Shown here: positions 14,079 to 26,378 of the stretch, in pieces
Layout of the letters: each line of letters begins with the position of its first letter
Numbering within the stretch: the first letter of the stretch is position 1
DNA from: Linepithema humile
Taxonomy: Eukaryota > Arthropoda > Insecta > Hymenoptera > Formicidae
Length of the DNA: 64,000 nucleotides
Reading direction: 5' to 3'
NCBI RefSeq assembly: GCF_040581485.1
Contig: NC_090129.1
Span: 21,768,764 to 21,832,763, forward strand
Position numbers and translations under genes: made by a program
Notes under the pieces: model-generated
What the model was told of the DNA's origin: nothing
The model's input: the letters and a program-made list of their open reading frames with translations, nothing else
Databases searched by the model: none

Positions 14079-17000
14079 TTATTGGTCATAATAAGTGGGT
14101 TATGTGTACGGTTAATAAAAGTTTTGAAAATAAAATTTGTAAAATCGAATAACCGCATGACAACGCTGCGGATTTACAAATTCGTTCGTTTGAATTCGAA
14201 ACAGACCGCAGAAAAAAAAGAGAGAATAACTAGGACAATCTAATTTAACAATAGTTTTATTTTGCTGAGTTAATTCGACCAACAATTATATGTACAAATA
14301 ATTCTGTGCAGCTAACACAAAGGCCTGCTGTAATTAATAAAATATAATACGCGGAAGCTGCAAATTAAATCGTCCTTGAACCGATTGGGCGAGCCCATGA
14401 ATTTTTGAGCGTGCTTATTTACGAACGGCCCTGCGGATCCTTCCTTCTCTTCTTGGCTTTTCACCGTGTCTCTTTTAAGAGATGACCCTTTATTTGCACC
14501 GAAGCTAATTAGGGCCTACGAGCCCTAGGCGGGGCTGAGCGCGTGTCGCTGCGCTTTTAAGTACATGGCAAAGGGAGCTAAATTGAGAGACGGCGCCGCC
14601 ATTTACAGAACGCATCACTGACGCGTCGGTCGATACGTTACGCGGTTACTCCGCTTCAGAATGCAATCTGCGTATTTTGCATGCCGGATGACAGCTCGGC
14701 GAAAAGGGGGCCGTCAGAAATAACCGTACGTTGCGTCTACGTCGCGTAGGCGGAATGTTTAGACCGGTATAACTTCACAATGTGCCGCTGCTCACCTTCC
14801 GCCGTTCTACAAGATGCAATATTAAGATCTATTTTAAGATAGCCTTTTATATAAAAAAAATATGATCTTGCAAAACAGGACGTGTATTGATTTCTGTTCA
14901 TTTTTCGTCATTTGATAATGAGATATTTCGGACTATTTTAAAAGAGCGCCAGTCCGGACAAACGGGGTGGTCGTAATGTGTCTTTTCTTCACACGAGAGT
15001 ATTTGCGCACTTGACTCCACATGCCTAACTCGACTCGCGCATTTTGCCCGAATTTGCAATGTTATTTTACTTTAACTCTTATGCATTCACGGTTCGGTGC
15101 GCGTCGCGACGACAATTCGCTTCGCTGACTTTTCCGCGTCGCTTTATAAAGCGGATATAATACCGAAAACGTCGCAGAGCAGAAAATCCGCGAAGAGCTT
15201 TTTACGCTCGCTAAAGCCGGATAGTTAACTCAAAGACTTCCCGGCGAATATTTTCGGTGACGCATCCGAGGAAAGCGGTTCCTTTCCGCAAACTTCCAAG
15301 TCAACTTTTAGTCGACGGATATTCGATTATATACAGCCAAACTGTAACTTTAGAATTGCATTTCTTGTGTCATATATTGTACAAATATATTCCTAGCCGT
15401 GAATAGTAAACTCGAGAAATATAATTTTTCTACTATATTAAGATTAAAATTCGTTTGCTATTATTAGCACAAAAAGCGCTTTAAAATCTCAGAACTTAAT
15501 TTAATTGAAAGCAGACTGTTTGTTTATTTTAAAAATAAACTTTTTAGCTTAATTAAAATACGATAAAGGAAAATTAGGTTAGAAATTTATTAAAATTGCA
15601 ACCAAACTGTTAAACAAGAATATCGCCTTGGTATTTATTTCGAGTTTGATACGATGATAAGCGAAAATTATTCGATCAAATAGCGAGCAAGGGCATTGAA
15701 AAGCGGGAAGCGTAGCATTATTGAAAATCACATCGGATTTCTTTTAGCGATTCTGGTGAATACATTCCGGCTATATTTGATTATCTGAAAGAACAATCCG
15801 CGGATTCGATGCGGCTTTCAACATTTTCCCTCGTCTTCTGTTCTTCTCTCAAGAGCCCTCTCGCAAAGCAACCTAGCAGGAAAATCTAATTTAAGTTCTT
15901 CGCGCGTAGATTCACGCTACTTTCGATTTTGCATCCCGCGGAAAACTCGAACAATAGGCTCGACGGCATCGGCGGTCTATTCAGATAGTAATGAATTCCA
16001 TACATTTTCAAACTTGCATATGACAACCGCAAAATTGTCCTTGTTCAAAATTTTTGAGACGCGTCCGAGACACAATATTCTTCTTCTCGTGCATTATTAT
16101 TTCAATCTTTCGGAAACTCTTTTCCTTTCGAAAAAATTTTTCCTTTAAAAGATAGTATTACTTATTTGTTGCTTGCATACTTTTCGTATGCATTTAGTAT
16201 GAAAACCGCGTTAAACTTTAATAAAAATGCAATAACCTTTATATTCAGCCTGCGTCATGCTCTAGATATTTAACTAGAATCTATATTAGGGCGCTCCGTG
16301 CATTTCGGGCGCGATTCCAATGGGAATTCGCATAAACTATGGAAGGTTCGTACCCGCATGAAATAGAACACCGGTGTCGCGCCTCTGTTGGCCGAAAGCC
16401 AATTAAGGCTTTTGATTAGACCGTGCCGAAACTTGAACTTGGGCTTTCGCACGACCTTCCAGCAGTGTAGTTTCCATTAGACCGCACAACTATCGCGCGC
16501 TTTCTATATGCTCTGTGTGTATCGCGTGTGAAGTCAGTAAGTATGCGGTCAATGTGAAGGTGCTATCCTCGGTTACGTTAGTACCCGCAAATTCGGAGGC
16601 ACTTAAGTTTTGGCATCGTTACCGGGTTTCGCCGTGATGTTTACGCGAAACTAAGTTTGCGCGCATTTCCCCAACACACGCCGCCGTGTGTGTATACCGC
16701 GACTTTTGTAATCGAGACCGTGAGCCTCGACCTCGCGCGTTGCATTATAGAGGCGAGCATTCAGTTTATTGTTTAAAAATGCATGAACCTCGATAGTCGC
16801 TATCGTTTACTTGTGAATTGTGCTACTTGATTCGATGCACGGAAGGATGATAACTTCGAGGCACGTAACAGATATTTTTATTTTCGAGAGATACAAACTG
16901 CCAAGTTTTGTTTTCCAATATAATACCAAGATTTATGTATAACAGCTGGATTAGATTTTAAAATTACGATCTGACGGATAGCACACGAAGGATGGTATTT

Positions 17001-18289
17001 TCGACATAGCGTACATGCGTAAATATCTATGAAATTATTAACGATCAATATCTCGAAACTTTTACGCCTTTGTATTACCCATCTTCGCCGCCTATTGTCG
17101 ACAATATATGGGATTTGATACGGCAATAGGAATATATAATATATATAATTGCGCGATCGCGCGGATAATCCGATTGAAATGCCTTAGTATTATTGATTTA
17201 TAATATACCGCGCGCGCCATTATATTCAGTAGAGAGAATCAGTCGACGCTAGCTTGCCCACGTAATGCTAAGGAACGGAAGCGGAGAATGAAATTCCGAA
17301 TATTGTTAGAAATTAATCGCGCGACGATCTATTAAGGATGGGATTTGGCGGAGTCGCGTAGGAGGGACTGATAAAAATGAAGCGAATTTCTATCAAGCGG
17401 ATATATAAAATCGTTATCGAAGAACTTCTTCAAATTTATTATTCGGCGGGATCGGTATGGTAAGAGACGAGGATCGATAGAGTACTTTGGTTGCGGTGCG
17501 CGATGTGATCAAAGTTACCTGGTAGTCGCCGTAAACCCTTTCCGGATCAATGAAGCTTTAAACTTTTTTACCAGATAAGAGCTGCATCGCCTTTCAGCGT
17601 GCTTCACGAAGGGGTCGCGATCTTTTACGTGAATTAAGTACACTTCGTTGTAGGTAAATATGTCAAAAGAATATTCGCGCACGTAATGTACTTCCCCATT
17701 ATTATCCGGTAAATAGCAGGATGTACAATAAGAATACAACAAGTGTGTACATAATATGTATTTATTAGTTTAATGAATTTATTTTAAGAAGCTCTAAAAA
17801 ATATAGGTTGTTTTTGAAAATTTGCTTAGTTCGCATGCCTCTCATTATATGCGAGATATAAATTGTTTTTTTCTTACGCCGTACACATTAGAGTGAAATT
17901 CAATATCAAATTTCCATGAACTACCAACCATGAAAATGATAAAATTAAAATAATTTTATGACCGAACAAACCTGGATTTTAACTTTAAACAAAATTAAAC
18001 GAGTTGAACGAATAGTTTAACTGTACAATTTAGCGCAGCGTTACATTTTCAAAGCGAGCATCGAGGAAACGGCAATCACATTCGCATTAGAATTTCGCCA
18101 TCGGCGCTGTCACTATCGAACACGGCATCACGGAGTTGAACAGGTGGCAGGGATCAAGCGTCCCTTTCGCGAGAAATGCGTCGTGGCGCGTCGCGTCCGT
18201 CTGCGGGTGAAATCTTTTCTTAAGATGAAGGCAACGTCGCGCTGCTCGACGGGGTATCCTGTTTACAGCGTGATCAAAGTTACGTCGTA

Positions 18290-18545
18290 GGCGGTGTATA
18301 TATTCTTCGTGGATCAATGGAGCTTCGAGCCTCGGCACGCCTCCGCTTCGGCTCCGTCCTCCCTTCCGTCCGCCGCCGGGCTCCCTTTCTTGCTCTCCTT
18401 CTCTCTCGCCTCTGCTGACACACGGACGAACACACGCGCGACCCTCGGTCCAAAGCTTCTCTCCCGGACGCTCTGTCGAGCGCTTTTCCCGCAGCGACGC
18501 ATTCCTGTTGACGCACACCCACACGCGAGCCGCGCACTGTTAACC
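18290..18545. promoter_or_regulatory. GC-rich, pyrimidine-biased patch upstream of exon 2
   Basis: The + strand is rich in CT and CCG from gcctccgcttcggctccg to cacacgcgagccgcgcac, unlike the flanks. It is open in several frames on both strands, as expected of GC-rich DNA. It could be an alternative promoter or untranslated first exon of the receptor gene. No start site can be assigned. Confidence 0.22.
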
Positions 18546-21018
18546 GACTTGATGCAAATTTTTTCGTACATCTCCCCGCGATACTCACTGTGTGCCGACC
18601 GTTACGCAAATAATTAAAGTGCCAATCACATATCTTCGAAAAGTGAGGGAAAAGAAAAGTACGGAACAAATTATTTCTCTTGATTATTATTTATAATATA
18701 TAAACCGACTGTAAATTTATATTTTAAAATAATTTTTATTGAAATATCTTTGTACATTTTGGCCTTCCATTGTGTGTGCGTATACTCTATATCTTGTTCC
18801 ATCCATAATATAATTTTCTACAATTTTGTCATATCACTCGCTTGATACTCGACGCCGATATAATATTCGCCGCGATGATTGCTTTCCGCGACTCTACGGT
18901 ACGGAAATTCGCAGAATTTAGTAGATACAATATGCGAGATGTCGTTCCTCGACGTCGAGAAAGCCCTGCATTTCCAGCCGTCTCCTCTCTCTTGTCTGGC
19001 ACTAAACCAACGATGACGGTACCGTCTCGGACGGTATGTTAGCGTGAAAATAATTTTCAGTGTTATCCTTCATCGTGCGACAGGAGGAGTCCAGGTGAAA
19101 AGCCACGTCGTCTACACGGTCTGATAGACTTCGCTGACTTCAGAGAATTCACCGTGCAAAGAAAGCGATGGAATTGCTTGGCAGAAACAGTTTTATAGCG
19201 CTAGTGGCGTGGGCTAGTTTAGACTTCTTTCGAGCGTAACGACGGAAATGAAAAATGTCGCTGAGCAACAGCGTTGCTTTAACTTTACGTTTACAAAACG
19301 AATGCATTCGATGGGAATAAAAATGCTCGACCAAATGTGAATATTATGCCTCGTGACTTTGTCTTTTGTCCGTATTCTTTGGAAAGAATGTTCTGATATT
19401 TACTAAACGACGCATATTTATTAGGATTTCTTCTTTCCACAAAAGAACTATCCGGAGAAGTGCTTAAAAAATCGCGATCCGCGAGGCGTACAAAGAATTC
19501 CAAAAATTCATCATAAAATATCTCACACATTTTTAAACGCGCCTAAGTTAACGCGTTTTATTTTTTGTGATGGCAAATTAATTTATAACGCACTTCTTTT
19601 TTCAATTCGGATATCTTTGTAATTGTTCAGAGCAAAAGTTGTATATTTATATATTATGGCGCAAAAAGTATCGTATTCTTTAGATGTGTTGCATCGACTC
19701 TCGTGTTGTTATCTCACACGCGTTAATGTCGTTAACCGCACGATGCCGCATCGGAACTCGCAGGTAAACGATAATGCACATGTATGTCACTAACGTAACC
19801 GTGCCGAGAGTCACCGAACACCACGCGGGAATGCAGCTGCGTGCTGCACATGAGCAAATGGGTATTCCGCGAACATGTCGCAACACGGGTATGTGCCGTA
19901 CCTCGGTACCAGATGGACACAGTAATGTTTGTCTTTATGGAAACTGCTGCGCACAGCGCACGTATCGCGACATGACGACCTGCCTCGTACGCGACGATAA
20001 AGACGGCGTGCGTGATCGTAACGCGATTGTATAACGAAAGTTGTTTATTCGCATGCATTTAAGGCTGCAATATAGAAATCTAGATAAGTCGATTTCGCCA
20101 ACAATTTCAAACGCAAATACAGTAGTAAATTTGTATATTTTTACGTTAAGCTTATTTTAATTCTAAAATCGTTTCAAAAATAATCCTCATAAATAAACCG
20201 CTTATCTTAAAACTATAGAAATTCAATTGAGAAACTTCATAAATTCCAATAATTGATTTCAGCAAGAAAAGAAAATTATGCTACTAAATATCTACTGCAT
20301 TTTGGAGTTAGTTGTTTGTGCTCTCTCATACATATATCGATGACACAATTGTACAGAATAAACTGTCACTAACGAGAATCTTTGTGAGATCTGAACTATC
20401 CCGTTTAGTATGAGGAACATGTCGAAAAGCTCGAGACTGCGAGAGTTAATCGAGCTGTCGGCCACACGTGACCCACAGTTAGGTGGGTTTCTGCGAGTAT
20501 ATATACATATATTACTGTATGCATAAGGGCTGTGGAGTATGAGCGTGTGTACGTGTGTATATGGTGATGATGCCCACGCGTGAATACTCGGGTGGGCGAA
20601 TTCACGCTGGTATTCAAGAGGGCTGCCATTCATAGCGTGGATTCTACCGGTACCCCAAGACTTAACCGGTCGAGACGATGAGGATGACGTCGGGGCTGTA
20701 AAAATTGCCCCTAACGCCGCGCGCGTGTTCTATAAAAGTAATCCTATTTACCTGGTATATAAGTTTATTGAAAGTTGCTCCCTTCAAGGTAGAGCCGTGT
20801 AACAAGCAAAAGGATGAGTAAGGATTATAAAGAATCTCAGTTATAATGATAACGTGATTATAAATTTCTGGAGTGCGAGAATTTTTTAATTTTCCGTGTG
20901 ACGATGCACTCGGAGACTTCTCGATAATATTACACATTCTTGCGTTAGTATTTTAATATGATTATGAATTATTTTAAATAATAATATTATTTTAGATTGA
21001 TCAAATTAGAAAGATGAT

Positions 21019-21055
21019 CGTCGATTAAATAATTGTGCCAATTATTTAATCGACG
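21019..21055. repeat. Perfect hairpin, 16-bp stem and 5-nt loop
   Basis: The arm cgtcgattaaataatt at 21019..21034 is exactly complementary to 21040..21055, with loop gtgcc. Flanks do not continue the pairing. It may be the remnant of a small inverted-repeat element or a chance palindrome in AT-rich DNA. Confidence 0.7.
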
Positions 21056-22511
21056 TTTGCCAATTTCGGCTAAAACATTCAATATTTCGTAGAATGGTTT
21101 AGAAAATTTATTCTTGTAGCTGATTAAAAGTGTAAAAGCCTCAGTTTTCAAATGACACTATTTTCAATTGATTGCGTTTTCTACAGAAAAAAATTGACGG
21201 TACTTAATGTTGTTTATATTCATATCAATTACTCCCCGAGTGATCTGATGATTTAAGGTGGAGTTAGCCGCGACAGTCACACGACAGCACTGACAGTTGT
21301 TCAACCTTGATATCGATAGGCGGCCTTGATACCGTTAATTTAAATGGCCATACTGCAGGTGGCAATTTAAATGGCCAGCTGATACCGCTAGTCGCACATA
21401 CGCGCGCATACATACTCGCGCGCGACGGATTTTTAAAACGCCATAACTCGACGAAAAATTGACGTAGCAACATGTGACAAAAAGAGATCTTTTTTGCTTC
21501 ACGTTCCGCACACATTTATGCACAGTATACATGCTCTTCGTGACATGTATATATGTGAAAGTTGCGTATTTTATACATGAAAAATATAAAACGGCAAATT
21601 ATGAAAAAAGATTATTATTATCTGGCAATGTTGCAAAATACTTATTCAATTGTAAATAACATTCTTGCGTAGTGTTAAATTATTTTATCTGTTACAAGAA
21701 ATACGAAATTCAACGATTTATTGGCTGCATAGGTTTATAGCTGATACGTGAATGCAATAACGAACTTTGAAGCAACAGGGCAATTTCTTTCTTTTACTAC
21801 GCACTTCTTGCGTAGCGCTTCATCCACCTCATGATTGTTCTCACATAATAATGTATATGTTTTCCGTATACTGGATATCGTAACAATTTGTTTCTGCAAG
21901 AATGTCGTTCATTCTTTATTGCGATCGGTATTTTTACATTGTGGCATGTCGTCAGCAGTGACGTAGGACGGAAAATATCGCACCCCGCGCACGTGTAGGG
22001 TATACACACGCGTGGATAGGCATATGATCTGTTCCTTCACAAAGACTGCCGTCCATAGCGCTACTTCCTGCAAGGCTCACGTACTTTGCCGACGGCGACG
22101 GTGATGTCGAAGCGGCGAAAAGGATATCCGGCTGCCCATTCATGCCGGCGCGTATTTCGACACGTATTTCGTCCAAACGCGTTTTACCGGCCATTATGTC
22201 ACGGCACGTAGGCCATACTTTAATCCCTCTCTTCGCCGCGCTCCTGTTTCTCCCCACCGGTTCTTCCCGCAAACTTGGTCTCATTAATCTAGATCGACGT
22301 AGACAGCTAAATGAAACCATCGTGGTTCCTTTGTGGGGATACCATTAAAAAGCCCATCCTCAACCCATCCCAGGGCATAGCAACGCTAATAGCAACGTTA
22401 AACCTCCACAGTGTCGAAAAGCCGCGAATGTCGTGTTCGCTCTTTTTTAACGAAATTTCTCTTTTTTTTTGCGTATTTTGACGAAATAAAAATAATCTCG
22501 CACGAGAGAGA

Positions 22512-22554
22512 AAAATTCCAAGAACGACGGTGTGCTCGCCGTTCTTGGAATTTT
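22512..22554. repeat. Hairpin, perfect 15-bp stem
   Basis: The arm aaaattccaagaacg (22512..22526) pairs exactly with 22540..22554 across a 13-nt loop. The flanks (gagaga… and …tttctc) extend the pairing imperfectly by several more bases. Function is unknown. Confidence 0.7.
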
Positions 22555-25500
22555 AGTTTCTCAACAGCTGTCTGTTATTGCTACATATTCGGGAGTTCAT
22601 TTCTTTGCAACGACTTAAGCTGTACACTTTTAGGTACTTCCTCGAACTCGACATCTAGAATAGTACTTTTTAATAGTTAAGTCAACAATGATGACAAGAA
22701 GTCCGTGTAAAGTTGCACTTCTGTTTCCTACTTTTTCTTGTTTTTTTCTTGTTCCTTTTTCTGACATTTCATATTTGAGAAACATATCACGACAACTGCT
22801 AAGCGGTTAAAAACTTAATTGTATTTTGTGCTTCTTGCAAAATATTTCCTTTTTTCCTACATTTGTTAAATTTATTTAATCTTGGTTATTAATTAAACTT
22901 TTAGACTAAATTTTCAGATTTTAATACAGCTTAGAACAAAACCGTACATTGCGAATTTATTTGCCTACACGTGATAGAAATGTATTATTAGATGAGCTGT
23001 TTAACTAACAATTTACAAATAATTATTTCATTGTACCTAATTTTCAACTTCTCTCGTCGAAAGTGCTCGTTAAGCCACTTTGTTAATTTCAGAAATGGAA
23101 CGATGGCACATCGAGATTCATTTACTCGTGGTATTCACGAAGCACATTCTCCACGCCTTTTCTCGGGTTAATGTTCATTTCTAGGCATTTATTAGCGAAA
23201 TAATCCTGTTTTATAGGATTTAGACTTTTCACGCTCTGCAGTTGTTCTCATCATATGCTTGTTTCTCATCGTTAGATTCGACCGTTAGCAGTTTAATTCA
23301 AGTGATAAAACAGCTTAATGCCCACCGGAGGGGTGAGCTGCATGTGTAACGAAGCTTTATCGGGAATAATGCGAAAATACGTGGGAAAGTTGTGGAACTA
23401 CCGTTCGAAACGCCAGATTTATGCTCGTTACATGCTTCCGTAAGATATACGCGGCCCGTTAAGTTATGCAAATGGTGAACGATGCAGATGTTATGCGAAT
23501 GTACGCAAGGCAGGCAGAATAGTGCGGAGGAAGGATAAGAGCTTGTATAAACTTGCGGAGACAAAGTATAACACCAAGCGAAATAGCATATGTAGCATTC
23601 TACGAACAGCCGGTTTACCTACCGGTACTGATGTGGTCTCCTCTAAGCATATTATATACAAAGATTAATCGCTTCATTTGTTTCGGTTTCGTTCAGTTAA
23701 GTTAATAATTATTTTAACACACAATTTTCGGTTCAACTGAATTTTTCGCTCAAACTTTAGAGAGGCTCGTATTAAACTTTGCGTAAGGATATCGCGATCG
23801 CTTATTTTCTATTTGTTACATTAAACACGCGATGTATTAATTAGAAGGTATTCCACGGTTCTAGTTTCTTCATCCTTGGAAAACCCATTAATACAAGTTC
23901 TGGTACGCGAGAGTTGCAACGCACGTGCCCGCTTAGTTTTCCCTAAGTTCCTCTCCGGGTTTTACGCATGCCTCATTAATTACTGCCATCGTCTTCCAGC
24001 ACTCGGCTAAATGGCCGTTGCGCGATTCGACGAAGTTGCTTATTGCTACACCGCTCCGCCGTCGCTCATTCAAGAAGTTCAAGACAAGTCTCGAACCGTA
24101 TTACTTCCGTGCGAGGGATCGCTAAAAGGGATTCACGCTTATCTGTCCTTTGGCGACGCTATCGATTTTTTCATTTCATTAATATCCCCGAGCGCGGCGC
24201 TGCCTTTCGAAGCAAAAATTGGCCGATAACGCATTGCCGGCTATTTTTTCATATTCTACGTGACGGCGCTTCGCGATCGCGAATTTGCGCTCGTTATCGT
24301 CAGAGCGGCTAATTAAACGAGGCTTTGATTTATTTTTCCGTTCTCCTGGTGGGCGTCCGATAAATCGTTCATTGGGCTCGACCATTGGGAATGCGACGGT
24401 AAATTACTTTTTGCCGCATAATTAATTACAGTCCTAATAATTCGACCTGTTTACAGAGCGCACGTAACCAAATGTGTGGCATGCGTCCTACGTTGGGCGT
24501 TACAAAGGTGATTAATCAACGCCGCGCGATATACCCGTAGTGTATAAACTAGAAATTAACGTCGGATCGATACGTGCGTAATACATTTGACTAATCTGAT
24601 TAACGATAGCATTGATTTCGTTCTTGTGATCCGGAAACACTCGCAACGCTCGCTTGAAAATCATTAGCCCGCAGATATAAGTAAATGAAAGTAATTACAC
24701 GTTTAACAGACCGCAGTAGCTATTATTCCATTTAAAGTAAATGCAATTTCGAATATATAATGAAAGCACATGGAAGTGCTGAAACCAATTTCCAAATTAT
24801 AATAAAATTTCATCAACATTTAGTATTTTTTTTTTTACGTTTTTATTTACCTATTTTAGAAGGTAATGAGATGAATAATTTGTTTCATAAAAAATAGAGT
24901 GAAAAAATACGAAGAAAAAAATATATCGGACTTTATCGTAGCCTGTGACTCGTCGGCAACGATCTACATTTATATAAGTAAAAATATAACACATTACTTA
25001 ATAAATTCAATGCAATAAACTCCAAAAAAAGACACTTGAAATATGCAGATTATAAATGCTTCTTTAATCAAGAAGGATTTATGTATACCATGAAATTTTA
25101 ATTTTCTGCAAACAGAATATACTACATTAATATTATCGGATGCATAATACGCCCTTGTCAACTTGGATGACTCCGAGCTTCAGACGAACCGAGAGTTGCG
25201 CGTGATTATCGACCGACGGAATTCGTAATATGATTGATACTGTGAAACGATGAATTTTGCAAGAAAGTTCAGACCCCGTGATATCCCGGTGCTCCGCTTG
25301 AACTCGGAATATTAATATATCCGGAGAGACGACGAAGAGGATGGAGTGATCGCGAAATATTCAGATTGGATGAAAGACCGGAGTGTTTCGCGGCGCGCAG
25401 TGTATTTGTCGAAGTCTCGCGATATCTCGGTCTGTTCTCAATGGGCACACGTGTGCCGAATTCGGCCGCACGGCCGACGGCCATTATTCTCCCTGTGGAC

Positions 25501-26238
25501 ACAGTCCTGTTGCATTTCGTATTCGGCGGAATCCGCCGCACACCGTGCCGGAACCCAAACTTGGTCCAGCAGCAACACGTGCTCGAATACAATTTCGGCC
25601 CGGCTCGAGGGATGGGAATGCATTCGTGCGCGGGTTTGTCAAAGGATTAAAGTAGTTTACTCGCTGCCGTTCAGCCGTGATAGATCGGAACGGAACGCGA
25701 AGTGGACCAAGTGTAGCTACGGACAGCCCCGGAGTTCGTGCCGAACTCTGCGTCGCCGCTTATACAAGTTGCCAACTCGCCAACTTTGTAATCGTCGATG
25801 TGCATTAATTCGTCCATCCGGGTGCATTAGGATTATCGAGAGGATGATCGATTACAAGCGATTAGGGGACGTTAGTCAACATTCAAGAGGTTTCAGAAAA
25901 GATCGCAAAGTTATTTAAACGCTAAAAATATATTTCACGAAGAAGGAATGTTACGTATATTCTGAATTTTTTTATCTATAAATTCTTTGAGCAAGTTTGG
26001 TTTTAAAATTTTCTTTCTCTTTTTGTGCTTAATTATGCTTTAAGTACTTAGTATAGTAAGTCTGAAAAATTTTGTTATTTCCGAGAAAAAAATCTGTCGT
26101 CGACGTGACAGGAATTTTTCTCCTCGTATCTTTTTGTAAATACGGTCTGACAAGGGTCGCGATTATTTGCGGCTCGCACCCTCCGGTATATCGCAAGGGC
26201 CCTGACTGACATTCGATTTTTCTTGTTCTTTGTCACAG

Positions 26239-26378
26239 AGAGCCTTTGCGGGCGCCACGAGAAACGCTTATTGAATCACCTGCTGGCAAATTACAACACC
26301 TTGGAACGACCGGTCGCGAATGAGAGCGAACCACTGGAGGTGAAGTTTGGCATCACTCTACAGCAAATCATCGACGTG
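26239..26378 (+). CDS. nAChR alpha subunit, exon 2 (start of mature ligand-binding domain)
   Basis: The exon encodes the N-terminal helix and first beta strands of the receptor's extracellular domain. It begins with two bases (ag) that finish a split codon, followed by 46 codons from SLCGRHEKRLLNHLL to TLQQIIDV. Recognisable family elements are the amphipathic HEKRLLNHLLANYN helix, LERPVANES with an N-E-S glycosylation sequon at the conserved position (VANDS in vertebrate alpha7), and the strand ending QQIIDV. The acceptor is a strong pyrimidine tract ending tgtcacag, and the donor is gtg/GTGAGT. The length of 140 bp equals exon 2 of alpha7-type genes. The stretch before HEKR contains a Cys (SLCGR), which may belong to the signal-peptide end. 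The preceding exon must end one base into a codon. The open frame upstream of the acceptor is intronic. Confidence 0.94.

Larger units (their letters stand above)
11431..26238 (+). other. Region upstream of exon 2, probably intron 1
   Basis: No coding exon is recognised. If 11358..11430 is exon 1, this is intron 1 (14.8 kb). If not, intron 1 is longer. It ends in a strong acceptor (pyrimidine-rich run, then tgtcacag at 26231..26238). It contains GC/CpG-rich patches near 14.4-14.8, 18.3-18.5, 22.1-22.3 and 25.3-25.8 kb, and two perfect hairpins at 21019 and 22512. Confidence 0.55.

Noticed and set aside
17248..17272. 15-bp match (gcccacgtaatgcta) shared with about 41959
   Set aside because: A single exact match of this length is expected by chance in 64 kb, and the flanks do not align.
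19774..20034. Cysteine-rich 86-codon + frame resembling a small disulfide-rich peptide
   Set aside because: There is no signal peptide, the cysteine spacing fits no family I recognise, and a minus-strand frame of 108 codons is open over the same GC-rich DNA, so composition explains it.
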